Shown here one piece after another: positions 35,187 through 44,773 of a stretch of 64,000 bases of DNA. The notes below the pieces were generated by a model, which worked only from the letters and a program-made list of their open reading frames with translations, searched no databases and was not told where the DNA came from. Positions within the stretch are counted from its first letter, which is position 1. The number at the start of each line of letters is the position of its first letter. The stretch comes from Spiractinospora alimapuensis. GTDB taxonomy: Bacteria > Actinomycetota > Actinomycetes > Streptosporangiales > Streptosporangiaceae. The stretch is taken from assembly GCF_018437505.1 (NCBI RefSeq), contig NZ_CP072467.1, positions 5,356,010 through 5,420,009 on the forward strand, in the 5' to 3' direction. A program made the position numbers and the translations under genes.

Positions 35187-35840
35187 ATGACGGGCAGGAC
35201 GGTGAGGGACGAACGGGCGACCGCGACCCGGGAACGAATCCTCGCGGCGGCGGTGCGGCTCTTCGCCGAACACGGAGTGACGGCGGTCTCCAACCGGCAG
35301 GTCAGCGAGGCCGCCGGTCAGGGCAACAACACGTCGGTGAGCTACCACTTCGGTGGCAAGGCCGATCTGGTGCGAGCGATCGTCCGGCGACACAACGAGG
35401 AGATCGAGGTGCTGCGCGGGCGGATGGTCGCCCGGGTTTCCGACAACGCCGGGATCCGGGACTGGGTCGCCTGCCTCGTGCGCCCTCCGACGCAGTACCT
35501 GGCCGAGCTTGGCCCACCCACGTGGTTCGCCCGGTTCAACGCGCAGATCTGCACCGACCCGGCCTTCCGCGAGATCGTGGCGGAGGAGAGCCGATCCGCG
35601 CCCGCTCTGCGGACCACATTGGAACGGCTCCGTGCCTGCCTCCCGGACCTCCCGCCAGGTGTCCGCGAGGAGCGGGGGGCCATGACCCGTCAACTGATGT
35701 TGCACGCCGTCGCCGAACGAGAACTCGCCCTGGCCGAAGGACTCCCGACCGCACGCGCCTCGTGGGACGACGCCACGACCGGCCTCATCGACGCGATCAC
35801 CGGTCTGTGGCTCGCCCCAACGTCACACGAGCACCCCTGA
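35187..35840 (+). CDS. TetR/AcrR family transcriptional regulator
   Basis: 217 residues. The N-terminal TetR helix-turn-helix is clear (RERILAAAVRLFAEHGVTAVS, RQVSEAAGQGNNTSVSYHFGGKADLVRAI; about 14-65), followed by a helical ligand domain. ATG 35187 has GGAGGA 5 nt upstream; codons upstream to 35124 belong to the leader. Divergent from the MFS exporter with a palindrome between them, so probably the repressor of that pump and of itself. Confidence 0.9.
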   Translation: MTGRTVRDERATATRERILAAAVRLFAEHGVTAVSNRQVSEAAGQGNNTSVSYHFGGKADLVRAIVRRHNEEIEVLRGRMVARVSDNAGIRDWVACLVRPPTQYLAELGPPTWFARFNAQICTDPAFREIVAEESRSAPALRTTLERLRACLPDLPPGVREERGAMTRQLMLHAVAERELALAEGLPTARASWDDATTGLIDAITGLWLAPTSHEHP

Positions 35841-35858
35841 CCAGAGGGACATGAGTCC

Positions 35859-35923
35859 GCCGTCGTTCACGGCCTTGTGGTCCCGTGCCCACCGGCACGG
35901 GACCACAAGGCACAACCGACGGC
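35859..35923. terminator. Very long bidirectional terminator
   Basis: Core arms 35872-35889 and 35894-35911 are perfectly complementary over 18 bp with a 4-nt loop; GCCGTCG (35859-35865) and CGACGGC (35917-35923) extend the stem after an internal bulge. It fills the gap between convergent tetR and the sodium symporter gene. Confidence 0.8.
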
Positions 35924-37402
35924 TCACGCGCCCACGTCCGGGGACGACGGCGGCCGTCCCGACAGCGGACCGGCTGACACGCGCCGGGCGAGGACACCGT
36001 TGAGCACCAGCGCGACCACCAGAATGAGCGCCCATTGCGACACCATGGTCATCAGGCTGAACGGTCGCAGCGGATCCCACCACGGGTCACCGAACACGAA
36101 GAGCGTCTGGTAGATCCAGAAACCCATCAGCGCCACGAACATCACCGGGAACAGGGCGATACAGAACCGGAACCACCCCGCGATCGGGATCGACTGGGTT
36201 TCCGCCACCTCCGCGTGAGCTCGGCCCAGGCCGTACTTCATGACCGCGATCGCCGCGAGCAGCCCGCTCAACAACAGGGCCACCCCCCACACGAAGTCCT
36301 GGTTCGCGAAGACGTCCGTACTCAACGCCGACGGGATGCCCAGCACGAACGCTCCCGCACCCACCACGACGAGACTCGTGAGGCGACTCGCCCCCATGTC
36401 CATGGCGTTGCGCACCACCAGCTCCACCATGGCCACCAGACTGGACAGTCCCGCCAGGGCGAACGCCAGGAAGAACAGCGGAGCGAACACCACCCCGCCC
36501 GGCATGTCCGCGAACAACGGTGGGAAGTGCACGAACGCCATCCCCTCGTTCCCCGCGGCCAACGCCTCCTCGGCCATCACCACCGAAGTGAGCGCGAACA
36601 GGGTGCACAGGACCGTGATCCCCGCGAGGAGCCCCGCGATGAGATCACCCACCGTCAGGATCGTGGCGTTGCCCGCCATGTCCTCCCGATCCCGGGAGTA
36701 GACCGCGTAGGTCAGGTACAGGCCCCAACCCGCGCCCGTGGAGAAGGCGATCTGGGTGAACGCCTCCAACCACACCTGCGCGTTCCCGAAGTCCGCGAGA
36801 TCGACAGCGAACAGATACCGCAACCCCTCGAACCCGCCCGGCAACGTCACCGCGCGGATCGCGAGAATCACCAGCAACACGAACAGCGCCGGCATCGCCA
36901 CCATCAAGACACCCTCGAAGCCCTTCTTCAGGCCCCGAGCCAGCACCAGCACCACCAGCAGAATGGACACCAACTGCAGCGCGACCACCAACACGGGAGA
37001 CGCCGTCAGGTTCTCCCAAATCCTTCCGGTGTCGATATCAGGCTCAACGAAGCGACCACTCAGCGACGTGCCGAAGTAGTACAAGGTCCACGCGCACACC
37101 ACCGCGTAGTAAGCCAGGATCCCCACGGTCACCAAGCCCATGAACACGCCCGCCCACGTGAACCGGCGCCCCATGAAATCCCGGAACGCGCCAACCGTCC
37201 CCAGACGACTCTTCGACCCCAACAACGACTCCGCGATCAACAACGGAATCGCCCACAACACCGACGCCAACACCATGATGATCAGGAAAGTGCCGCCGCC
37301 CCACTCCGCCGCGACCCGAGGAAACCGCCACAGGTTCCCCACACCGACCGCCATCGTGATCCCAGCGGCCACCAGCGCGTACCGACTACGAAATCGCTCC
37401 AT
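35924..37402 (-). CDS. Sodium-dependent transporter, neurotransmitter:sodium symporter (SNF) family
   Basis: A 492-residue, roughly 12-helix membrane protein of the LeuT/SNF family: N-terminal RYALVAAGITMAVGVGNLWRFP (the unwound TM1 substrate/sodium site), GGGTFLIIMVL and the TM6 segment FSTGAGWGLYLTYAVYS. The substrate is likely an amino acid or amine. ATG 37402 matches the family start; the in-frame extension to 37624 runs over the tRNA gene and is rejected. It is the last gene before tRNA-Ala copy 2, in the opposite orientation. Confidence 0.93.
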   Translation of the reverse strand: MERFRSRYALVAAGITMAVGVGNLWRFPRVAAEWGGGTFLIIMVLASVLWAIPLLIAESLLGSKSRLGTVGAFRDFMGRRFTWAGVFMGLVTVGILAYYAVVCAWTLYYFGTSLSGRFVEPDIDTGRIWENLTASPVLVVALQLVSILLVVLVLARGLKKGFEGVLMVAMPALFVLLVILAIRAVTLPGGFEGLRYLFAVDLADFGNAQVWLEAFTQIAFSTGAGWGLYLTYAVYSRDREDMAGNATILTVGDLIAGLLAGITVLCTLFALTSVVMAEEALAAGNEGMAFVHFPPLFADMPGGVVFAPLFFLAFALAGLSSLVAMVELVVRNAMDMGASRLTSLVVVGAGAFVLGIPSALSTDVFANQDFVWGVALLLSGLLAAIAVMKYGLGRAHAEVAETQSIPIAGWFRFCIALFPVMFVALMGFWIYQTLFVFGDPWWDPLRPFSLMTMVSQWALILVVALVLNGVLARRVSAGPLSGRPPSSPDVGA

Positions 37403-37550
37403 GCGATCCCGACCTCTCCACCCGCCCGTGTGCGAACGGAGCCGTAGAACCCCCCACCCGCACAAACCGTACATACGCCCCTCCCCGCAAGGGAAGACAC
37501 ACGCCACCCCGACACAACCACCCGCCAAATCCTGTAACCTGACAACACAC

Positions 37551-37623
37551 GGGGCTATGGCGCAGTTGGTAGCGCGCCTCCATGGCATGGAGGAGGTCTG
37601 GGGTTCGAATCCCCATAGCTCCA
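37551..37623 (+). tRNA. tRNA-Ala (anticodon GGC), copy 2
   Basis: Identical over all 73 nt to the tRNA at 27267-27339, including the GGC anticodon (37584-37586) and discriminator A. A TAACCT about 15 nt upstream could be the -10. The upstream flank differs from copy 1; the downstream flank is related. Confidence 0.97.
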
Positions 37624-37634
37624 CTCGACCTCTG

Positions 37635-37683
37635 GGCCGACTCTGCTCGCGCGTTGGACGCGCTCGCGAGAGTCGGCCTCTTG
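37635..37683 (+). terminator. Terminator after tRNA-Ala copy 2
   Basis: GGCCGACTCT followed by GCTCGCGCG pairs with CGCGCTCGCG-AGAGTCGGCC, a long stem beginning 12 nt after the tRNA, followed by TCTTGTG. The same hairpin recurs at about 37826-37871. Confidence 0.7.
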
Positions 37684-37962
37684 TGCTTGTCGGGGGGGGG
37701 GCGACCCCCCACAGTGTTTTTTAGGCGCTGCGCGCCGGGCCCCGGGTGGCAACGTTGGTTGTTGTCGGACGGGGTTGGGGGCCTGGTGGGGTGGTTCCGG
37801 GGGCCTTGTTCTGGGTGGTTTGGGGTCGACTCTGCTCGCGCGTTAGACGCGCTCGCTGGAGTCGGCCTTTTGTGCTTGTCGGGGGGACGACCACCCCACA
37901 GTGTCTTTTGGGCGCTGCGCGCCGGGCCCCGCGAGGTGACGTTGGTCGTTGTCGGACGGGGG
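37638..37962 (+). repeat. Imperfect tandem repeat of the tRNA-downstream block
   Basis: A unit of about 135 bp (37638-37774) recurs at 37827-37962, offset 189 bp. Both copies contain the hairpin, TTGTGCTTGTCGGGGGG, CCCCACAGTGT-TTTT, GGCGCTGCGCGCCGGGCCCC and the GTTGGT-GTTGTCGGACGGGG segment. Parts recur after tRNA copy 1. No gene is supported from 37624 to 38035. Confidence 0.8.
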
Positions 37963-38035
37963 CGGCTGGAGGCGCGGGTGGGGCTTTCGCCGCGAATGGT
38001 CACGCAAGGAACCGGCGGTGACACTACTGAGACGG

Positions 38036-38905
38036 TCAGGCTGCCCGCGTCGGCAGGAAATCGACCGGTTCGAGGCTTCCGGTGGGAGACAGGAGGATGC
38101 GCCTTCTGTTCCCGGGGTCGCTCGGGTCGAACACCAGGGGGCGGTACTCGCCCTGTAGGGGCACCTCGCGTGGAGGCAAGAAGAGGGAGCATCGCACCCA
38201 GCGGGAGGCGCCCGCGGGGTCCGAGAACCTCACGATGACGGACGCGGCGGTGCGCGCGGAATCGAGGGACACCGCCGGGGACTGTACGACCTCGGCGTCG
38301 ACGAGAATGCCCGAGCGCAGGAGCTCGGCCGCGAGGGTTGCGTTCCTCGTCCGGTGCCGGTTGGAGGCGAGTCGACCGATCAGGCTGAGTCCCCCGAGCA
38401 GGACGAAGAGGCCGGGGAGCCACCACTGTGCGGAATACATGACCCAGGCGCCGACCCCCCACGCCTCGTCGTTGTGGAACGTGGGATCCACGGCGATGCC
38501 GACCGTGTCTGGTTCGGCCCACATGGTCGTCGCGGCCCAGGTGCCGACAGCGAGGCCGATAAGCACCAGCGACGCGGGACCGATGAAGGCGAAGTGTGTC
38601 GCCCGCCTCGTGAAGCGGTGGTTCCACTTCGCGTACTGGCCGAAGCACAGGATGGAGCCCAGAATTCCCAGAGGGATCGCGGCGGCGCGCAGGGCTACGG
38701 GAACTCCGGCGTCCCAGCTACTGAACACGCTGTTCAACAGCACGATCCGTACCTGGTCGACTATTCCGCCAATCCCCAGGCCGAGGAGGCCAGCGGCGGC
38801 GCACCCGCCCAGACCCCAGATCAGTGTCGCGGTCAGCGCCCTTGGAGATCCTCGGAGTTCGGTTGCGTTCTGTCGCGGGGACTCCAGTGGATCCGTCAGA
38901 CTCAT
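38036..38905 (-). CDS. Hypothetical membrane protein (DUF3592-like C-terminus)
   Basis: A 289-residue protein with four hydrophobic helices (about 25-50, 62-85, 98-122 and 150-175) followed by a soluble domain (GILVDAEVVQSPAVSLD, SVIVRFSDPAGASRWVRC, YRPLVFDPSDPGNRRRI) that resembles the DUF3592 beta-strand pattern ending in a FDPxDP motif. The resemblance is by eye. ATG 38905 is preferred over the in-frame ATG at 39001, whose first residues look non-coding. Isolated transcript; function unknown. Confidence 0.7.
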   Translation of the reverse strand: MSLTDPLESPRQNATELRGSPRALTATLIWGLGGCAAAGLLGLGIGGIVDQVRIVLLNSVFSSWDAGVPVALRAAAIPLGILGSILCFGQYAKWNHRFTRRATHFAFIGPASLVLIGLAVGTWAATTMWAEPDTVGIAVDPTFHNDEAWGVGAWVMYSAQWWLPGLFVLLGGLSLIGRLASNRHRTRNATLAAELLRSGILVDAEVVQSPAVSLDSARTAASVIVRFSDPAGASRWVRCSLFLPPREVPLQGEYRPLVFDPSDPGNRRRILLSPTGSLEPVDFLPTRAA

Positions 38906-39096
38906 GCCTATGAGGGTATCGCCCCTCGTCAGAGGGGGGATGTCGCGAAAAGGGGCGCCCGTTCGTGGCGTGAGGTGATGGCCGCCGCGCCGGCGTTCCA
39001 CCGGTACGCCCAGCGACGTCGTCCCTTCATGGGCGGAGTTCCTCTCCCCCTCCCCCGAAAATGCAAGTAACTATCAGAAATTGCTAGAGTGAAGCC

Positions 39097-39705
39097 ATGT
39101 CACAGCAGCCAGGGTTGAGGGAACGCAAGCGGCGGGCGGCCATGCGTCACGTGCAGCACGTCGCCTTGGACCTGTTCGACGAGTACGGGTTCTCCGGCGT
39201 CACCATCGACCAGATAGCCGAGGTGGCGGAGGTCTCACCGAGTTCGGTGTACCGATACTTCGGGACAAAGGAGGGGTTGGTGCTGGTCGACCCCAGTGGG
39301 GGAGACAGTCGCATCCAGTCGGTGGCGCGGGAGGCGCGCGGTGCCGAGGTGATCGGGGTGGCGCGCGCCCGGCTCGTCGACTACCTCACTCACGGGATGG
39401 AGGACGACGTCACCCAGCGGCGGGTGCGTTACCTGATGGAGGTCCCCGCCCTCCAAGCCGCGATGTCGCAGAAGCTCTTCGAGCGCCTGCGTTTCATCGG
39501 TGAGGAGTTCGCTCGGGAGCACCGTGAGGACGACGGCATCACCTTCGACATTCAGGTCGCCCTGGGGGCCACCTACGGCGCGGTGCTGGGTGCCCTGCAG
39601 TACTGGCACGCCACCAGCTTCAGCGAGCCGTTGACGGAGCTGCTGGACCGGACCCTCGCGACGCTCAGCCAGGGCCTACCCGACCAAACATCGTCACCCG
39701 TCTGA
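39097..39705 (+). CDS. TetR/AcrR family transcriptional regulator
   Basis: 202 residues with the TetR helix-turn-helix (MRHVQHVALDLFDEYGFSGV, DQIAEVAEVSPSSVYRYFGTKEGL; about 16-65) and a helical effector domain. ATG 39097 has a GAGTGAAG box. Convergent with the cytochrome P450 gene 18 nt away, which suggests but does not prove a regulatory link. No clear palindrome was found in front of it. Confidence 0.88.
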   Translation: MSQQPGLRERKRRAAMRHVQHVALDLFDEYGFSGVTIDQIAEVAEVSPSSVYRYFGTKEGLVLVDPSGGDSRIQSVAREARGAEVIGVARARLVDYLTHGMEDDVTQRRVRYLMEVPALQAAMSQKLFERLRFIGEEFAREHREDDGITFDIQVALGATYGAVLGALQYWHATSFSEPLTELLDRTLATLSQGLPDQTSSPV

Positions 39706-39723
39706 GTCGACCTCCCGGGGGGC

Positions 39724-41049
39724 TCACCCGCCCGAACGGGTGGTGAGCGGAGTGCTGTGCAGGGGAAGTGACCTGAGTCCGCGCAGTACGAACGTGGGTC
39801 GTTGCCGGGCCCGTCCCGCGAGACGTGGGCCGGCGAGCCGTTCGAGGAGCGTGGTGAACGCGATCTCCGCCTCCATGCGCGCCAGCGCGGCACCCAGGCA
39901 GTGGTGCGGTCCGGCGGCGAAGGACAGATGACGCCGGGCGTCGTCCCGGGCGAGATCCAGTGTCTCGGGACGGTCGAACACCTCGGGGTCGCGGTTCGCC
40001 CCACCGATCATCAGCGTGATCGGCTGGCCGACGGCCAGCCGATACCCGTTGACCTCGATCTCCTCGGTCGGTATCCGCGCGGTGAGCTGGATGGGCGCGT
40101 CCCAGCGCAGGAGCTCCTCCACCGCGGCGGGGACGGCCCCCGGGTTCGCGCGCAGGTGGGCGCGCTGCTCCGGATGTCGAACGAGAGCCAGGGTGCCGTT
40201 CCCGATCAGGTTGACGGTCGTCTCGAATCCGGCGAACAGCAGCAGGGTGCAGGTCGCGATCAGCTCACGGCGGGTCAGCCGTTCTCCCTCGTCCTGGACC
40301 TCGATCAGGTGGGATAGGAGGTCTTCGCCCGGATCCCGCCGACGTCGCTCGATCAGCGCGGTGAAGTACGTGTGCAGATCGACCAGGGCCTGGGTCGCCG
40401 CGCGTTGGCGGCGTGCGGGGACGATCGCGTCGAGGTCCGCGGCGAGGGCCGCTCCCCACCTGCGGAACCGCTCATGGTCGGGGCGCGGGATCGCGAGCAG
40501 CTCGCAGATGACCAGAACCGGGAAGACCCCGGCGAACTCCGTCATCAGGTCGAACGTTGGCCGGCGCGTCGCCCGTGCGACGAGGTCGTCGGCGAGGCGG
40601 GTGAGCTCAGGGCGCATCCCCTCCACGGCCTTCCGGCTGAAGGCCTTGCTGACCAGCCGACGCATCCGGGTGTGGTCCGGCGGATCCATCCCGATCATCG
40701 ACTCGGGGCCGATCGGTTCGATCAGCCCAGGCCGGGGGGGTGAGCCGAACAACCATCGCTGGAAGCGCTGGCCGCCTCCCTTGATGTCCTCCCGCATGGC
40801 CGTCGCGGTACGCGTTCCGGGGTGGCGAAGCACGGCGTCGCAGACGGCGTGGTTCGTGGTCACCAAACCCATGGACGTCTCGACGACCGGCCCCATCTCG
40901 CGGAGACGTCGATACATCGGGTAGGGGTCGGCGCGCACTCGGTTCGACAGCAGATCACCGCTGATCCCGCCCCGCCATCGCAGGAGAGCGAGCGATCCGG
41001 CGCGGATCCCGTCCCTGGTCGCGCCTTCGACGACGTCCAGCGCCTTCAC
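39724..41049 (-). CDS. Cytochrome P450
   Basis: A 441-residue bacterial class I P450 monooxygenase. The I-helix oxygen-activation motif LLFAGFETTVNLIGN, the K-helix ExxR in VEELLR and the heme ligand loop FAAGPHHCLGAALA with C384 are all present. GTG 41049 is preferred over the ORF start at 41139 because GGGAGG lies 6 nt before it. The sequence looks like the CYP107/105-type hydroxylases; the substrate is unknown. No ferredoxin or ferredoxin reductase gene is adjacent, so electrons must come from elsewhere. Convergent with a TetR gene. Confidence 0.93.
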   Translation of the reverse strand: MKALDVVEGATRDGIRAGSLALLRWRGGISGDLLSNRVRADPYPMYRRLREMGPVVETSMGLVTTNHAVCDAVLRHPGTRTATAMREDIKGGGQRFQRWLFGSPPRPGLIEPIGPESMIGMDPPDHTRMRRLVSKAFSRKAVEGMRPELTRLADDLVARATRRPTFDLMTEFAGVFPVLVICELLAIPRPDHERFRRWGAALAADLDAIVPARRQRAATQALVDLHTYFTALIERRRRDPGEDLLSHLIEVQDEGERLTRRELIATCTLLLFAGFETTVNLIGNGTLALVRHPEQRAHLRANPGAVPAAVEELLRWDAPIQLTARIPTEEIEVNGYRLAVGQPITLMIGGANRDPEVFDRPETLDLARDDARRHLSFAAGPHHCLGAALARMEAEIAFTTLLERLAGPRLAGRARQRPTFVLRGLRSLPLHSTPLTTRSGG

Positions 41050-41631
41050 GTCATCCCTCCCTGACCGTGGTGGGTGCCCCTCGACCGACACACGAGTGGT
41101 CACCACGGCGAGTATTCGACAACTGCTATTGACTGTCAACTGATATCAACTGTCGCTTTGGCGCCTGTTAGGCACCTGGCCACTGCCCTCCTCGCCCCAC
41201 GGCGGCCGGTCGGTGTGGTGGTGTTCCTCTCCATCGCGGGGTCCCGCGGTCCGTCCTGGCTGGGGCGTGTCGCTGGCGTCCGGGAGGGGGATTCCGGCGA
41301 ATCCCCTGTCAACACGGGTTCGGCGATGCTCGAGTCGTGAATCGCGGCGGGCGGGAGGCGCGAAGTCCCGGGGGATAGTCGCCGAACTCACCAACGACAC
41401 GTGTGACCGAGTCTCTCCATTCCTGCTATACCTAGATTATCTGCGACGACCCGTCGATCGCCGATGGTTTCGGAGTTGTTGGACGGACTGATTCGGCATG
41501 TCGCGATCGACCGCACGTGTATTTCGGCATGATTTCCGGGGTGTGGCGTCAGCATGTCCAAATGGCTCCGAATGTGACGTGCGAGTTTACTGTCCTGCCT
41601 CGGTCCAGCGTGAACAAAAGGGTGGGTTTAT
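41050..41631. other. Intergenic region between P450 and urease operons
   Basis: About 580 nt with no supported gene. It must hold two divergent promoters. An AT-richer part near 41115-41150 (with TGATATCA, an 8-bp palindrome, and repeated AACTG) lies before the P450; CTATACCTAGATTATC near 41428-41443 is a candidate -10 region for the urease operon, which would have a leader of about 190 nt. Confidence 0.5.
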
Positions 41632-41934
41632 ATGAATCTCACTCCGTCAGATACGGAGAAGCTGCTGCTCAGCGTCGCCGGCATGGTCGCCCGTGACCGC
41701 CGTGAACGCGGAGTTCTCCTCAATCACCCAGAATCTGTCGCATTGTTGTCCTGCTGGGTTATGGAGCGCGCCCGGGAAGGATCCTCGGTCGCGGAGTTGA
41801 TGACCGAGGGGCGCCGCATTCTGACCCGAGAGGAAGTCATGGAAGGGGTGCCCGAGATGCTTTCCGACGTTCAGGTCGAAGCGACATTCCCGGACGGCCG
41901 TAAACTCGTCACGATCGCCGAGCCGATCCAGTGA
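41632..41934 (+). CDS. ureA: Urease subunit gamma
   Basis: Structural subunit of nickel urease. The 100-residue product shows the family start [34 protein letters not shown] and end [20 protein letters not shown], full length. GGGTGGG lies 5 nt before ATG 41632. First gene of ureABCFGD; the stop overlaps ureB (GTGA). Confidence 0.97.
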   Translation: MNLTPSDTEKLLLSVAGMVARDRRERGVLLNHPESVALLSCWVMERAREGSSVAELMTEGRRILTREEVMEGVPEMLSDVQVEATFPDGRKLVTIAEPIQ

Positions 41935-42389
41935 TCCCGGGAGAAATGCGCGTTCGCGAAACGCCCATCGAACTCAACGAAACCCGGGACAAACACACCC
42001 TGGTCATCGTCAACGACGGCGACCGGCCGATCCAGGTCGGATCCCACCTGCACCTACCCGACGCCAACCCGGCGCTCAGCTTCGACCGGGAGGCTGCCAT
42101 GGGGTTCCACCTGGACATCCCCGCCGGGACCTCCGTGCGTTTCGAACCCGGGGTGAGCCGGTCGGTGGAGCTGGTCACGTTCGGCGGGCGCCGCTTCATC
42201 GCCGGCCTCCAGATCCGAGGGGTGGAACTGACCCCGCACAGCCGGGCCCCGAAAACCGTGGTTCCGTTCGGCACGCCCGGTACCGAGCCCGAGATGCCCG
42301 GACACCCGCTGCCCGCCTCCGCGAAGGTCAGCGACGAGCCCGCGCAGGACGAACCCGACCAGGACGAGGACGAGAGGGGAGACGCGTGA
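41931..42389 (+). CDS. ureB: Urease subunit beta
   Basis: The 152-residue subunit starts at GTG 41931 ([17 protein letters not shown]). The core [47 protein letters not shown] is recognisable, but the usual HYHF-(F/Y)E stretch reads HLHLPD. After the normal end ([12 protein letters not shown]) about 45 residues follow, turning strongly acidic ([17 protein letters not shown]), an extension not needed for the fold. It overlaps both ureA and ureC by 4 nt. Confidence 0.95.
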   Translation: MIPGEMRVRETPIELNETRDKHTLVIVNDGDRPIQVGSHLHLPDANPALSFDREAAMGFHLDIPAGTSVRFEPGVSRSVELVTFGGRRFIAGLQIRGVELTPHSRAPKTVVPFGTPGTEPEMPGHPLPASAKVSDEPAQDEPDQDEDERGDA

Positions 42390-44095
42390 GCCTGATCAAC
42401 CGTCGGGACTACGCCCGGCTGTACGGACCGTCCGTCGGTGACCAGGTCCGGTTGGGCGACACCGATCTGTGGATCGAGATCGAGCAGGACCTGTGTGTCG
42501 GTGGCGACGAGGTCGTGTTCGGTGGCGGCAAGACCATCCGAGAGTCCGCCGCCCAGGGCGTGACGTCCAGCGCCGACGGCGCGCTGGACATGGTGATCAC
42601 CAACGCGATCGTCCTCGACCACTGGGGCGTGGTGCGCGCCGACGTCGGGGTCCGGGACGGCCGCATCGCCGGGATCGGCAAGGCCGGTAACCCCGACACC
42701 ATGGACGGGGTGCACCCGGACCTCATCATCGGGCCTGGCACCGACGTCATCGCGGGGGACCGCAAGATCCTCACCGCCGGCGCCATCGACACCCACACCC
42801 ACTTCATCACCGAAGCCGAGATGTTGGAGGCGCTCGCCACCGGTACCACAACCGTCACCGGAGGCGGGGTGGGCCCGACCGAGGGCTCGAAGGCGACCAC
42901 CGTCACGCCGAGCCCCTGGTCCCTGGCCGTGATGCACCGCGCGTTGGACCATCTGCCGCTCAACGTGCTGCTGCTGGGCAAGGGCAGCACAGTCAGCGCC
43001 GAGGGGCTCGCCGAGCAGGCCTTCGGCGGGGCCGGCGGATACAAGGTGCACGAGGACTGGGGAGCGACCCCAGCCGCCGTCGACGCCGCGCTCCGCGCCG
43101 CCGACGAGTACGGACTCCAGGTCGCGCTGCACGCCGACAGCCTCAACGAGACCGGCTACGTGCAACACACCCTCGACGCCATCGCGGGGCGGGGCATCCA
43201 CGTCTTCCACTCCGAAGGGGCCGGAGGTGGGCACGCGCCCGACATCATCGTGGTGGCCAGCGAGCCCAACGTGCTCCCGGCGTCGACCAACCCGACACTG
43301 CCCCACACGGTCAACACCGTCGCCGAGCACCTGGACATGCTGCTGGTCTGCCACCACCTGAACCCCGCGGTGCCCGAGGACCTGGCCTTCGCCGAGTCCC
43401 GAATCCGGTCCACCACGATCGCGGCGGAGGACATCCTCCACGACATCGGCGCGATCTCCATCACCTCCTCCGACGCCCAGGCCATGGGCCGGATCGGGGA
43501 GGTCATTTGCCGCACCTGGCAGGTGGCGCACGTGATGAAGGCGCAGCGTGGAACCCTGGACTCCTCACTACCCGCGGACAACGAGCGCGCCCGACGCTAC
43601 GTCGCCAAGTACACGATCTGCCCCGCCGTCGCGCACGGGATCGACCACGAGATCGGCTCCGTCGAGAAGGGCAAACTCGCCGACCTCGTGCTCTGGGATC
43701 CCGCGTACTTCGGCATTCGGCCCTACACGGTGATCAAGGGCGGAGCAGCGGTGGGCGGAGCCCTCGGGGACCCCAACGCCACCATCCCCACGCCACAGCC
43801 GGTCTTCATGCGGACCGCCCTGCCGAGCGCGCCGACCTCCGCGCCGCACCTGTCCGTGAGCTTCGTGGCCCAGGCGGCGATCGACTCCGGGCTGGCACGC
43901 ACGCTCGACATCCGCCGGAAGCTGGTGGCGGTGCGGCCGACCCGCGACATCGGGAAGGCCGACCTCCCCAACAACACGGCCCTGCCGCGGCTGGAGGTGG
44001 ACCCGGAGACGTTCGCGATCAGTATCGACGGTGAGCTGGTCAAACCCAACCCGGTGGACTGGGTTCCCCTGGCACAGCGCTACACCATGTTCTGA
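42386..44095 (+). CDS. ureC: Urease subunit alpha (catalytic)
   Basis: Hydrolyses urea to ammonia and carbamate at a dinuclear nickel centre. The 569-residue product keeps the nickel ligands H137 and H139 (DTHTHFI), the carbamylated lysine K220 (YKVHEDWG), the substrate-site histidine in [14 protein letters not shown] (commonly [12 protein letters not shown]) and the mobile-flap CHHLNP with H323/H324. Length and motif order are normal. GTG 42386 overlaps ureB. Confidence 0.97.
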   Translation: MSLINRRDYARLYGPSVGDQVRLGDTDLWIEIEQDLCVGGDEVVFGGGKTIRESAAQGVTSSADGALDMVITNAIVLDHWGVVRADVGVRDGRIAGIGKAGNPDTMDGVHPDLIIGPGTDVIAGDRKILTAGAIDTHTHFITEAEMLEALATGTTTVTGGGVGPTEGSKATTVTPSPWSLAVMHRALDHLPLNVLLLGKGSTVSAEGLAEQAFGGAGGYKVHEDWGATPAAVDAALRAADEYGLQVALHADSLNETGYVQHTLDAIAGRGIHVFHSEGAGGGHAPDIIVVASEPNVLPASTNPTLPHTVNTVAEHLDMLLVCHHLNPAVPEDLAFAESRIRSTTIAAEDILHDIGAISITSSDAQAMGRIGEVICRTWQVAHVMKAQRGTLDSSLPADNERARRYVAKYTICPAVAHGIDHEIGSVEKGKLADLVLWDPAYFGIRPYTVIKGGAAVGGALGDPNATIPTPQPVFMRTALPSAPTSAPHLSVSFVAQAAIDSGLARTLDIRRKLVAVRPTRDIGKADLPNNTALPRLEVDPETFAISIDGELVKPNPVDWVPLAQRYTMF

Positions 44096-44098
44096 GCC

Positions 44099-44773
44099 GT
44101 GGCCATGACACCCGATATCACCGCACTGCTGCTGGCGGACGGACGCCTGCCGATCGGTGGTCACGCGCAGTCCGCCGGCCTGGAGCCGGCGCTGGCGGCC
44201 GGCCTGACCGTCAAGGACGTGCCGGCCTACATGCGGACGCGGGTGCGAACCGTGGGTCTGGTCGAGGCGGCGGCCACGGTGATGGCCCGCAGGGCGGCGC
44301 TCGACCCGCCGGTCCGTCTCGACGTCGTCCAGAACGCGGTACTCGCCCGGACACCCAGCGAGCCGCTGCGGGCCGCGTCCGGGCTCCTGGGTCGAGGGCT
44401 CTGTCGACTGGCGACCCGCTGGTGGCCCGACCACGAGGCCGTGGCCGCGCTGACCGCGCTCGGGTCGGGACCACAACGCCCCGTGGCCCTGGGCGTCGTC
44501 GCCGCCGTGACCGGGATGAGCGACGAGCAGGTCGCCCGCGTGTGCCTCTACGACGACGCCCAGACCGTCGCGTCGGCGGCGTTGAAGCTGTTGCCGGTCG
44601 ACCCGGCCGACGCCGCGTGGTGGGTCCTTGACCTGGGGCCCGCCATCGAGGAGACGACGCTGCGCGCGACCCGACCCACGACGCCCGCCGAGCTGCCTGC
44701 GGCGACCGCGCCCTGGATCGAACAGTGGTCCCTGGATCACGAACGACGAACAAGGAGACTCTTCATTGCCTGA
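44099..44773 (+). CDS. ureF: Urease accessory protein UreF
   Basis: GTPase-modulating accessory factor that works with UreD and UreG to load nickel. The 224-residue, all-helical product has [22 protein letters not shown] near the start, matching UreF (GxFSHSxGLE-type), though the serine/histidine surroundings are atypical. GTG 44099 (3 nt after ureC) or ATG 44105 could start it; neither has a strong ribosome site. Its end overlaps ureG. Confidence 0.9.
   Translation: MAMTPDITALLLADGRLPIGGHAQSAGLEPALAAGLTVKDVPAYMRTRVRTVGLVEAAATVMARRAALDPPVRLDVVQNAVLARTPSEPLRAASGLLGRGLCRLATRWWPDHEAVAALTALGSGPQRPVALGVVAAVTGMSDEQVARVCLYDDAQTVASAALKLLPVDPADAAWWVLDLGPAIEETTLRATRPTTPAELPAATAPWIEQWSLDHERRTRRLFIA

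Noticed and set aside
36035-37447. 470-codon plus-strand open frame
   Set aside because: Antisense to the SNF symporter; R/H/Q-rich nonsense sequence.
27267-37623. Classic integrative element at tRNA-Ala
   Set aside because: The tRNA duplication fits, but there is no integrase, excisionase, relaxase or phage gene, so only a genomic-island-like arrangement is claimed.
37386-38648. Minus-strand frame spanning tRNA-Ala copy 2 and the repeats
   Set aside because: It crosses a tRNA gene and tandem repeats and has no recognisable protein content.
41909-43531. 540-codon minus-strand open frame over the urease genes
   Set aside because: ureB and ureC occupy the opposite strand with intact active-site residues; the antisense product is low-complexity.
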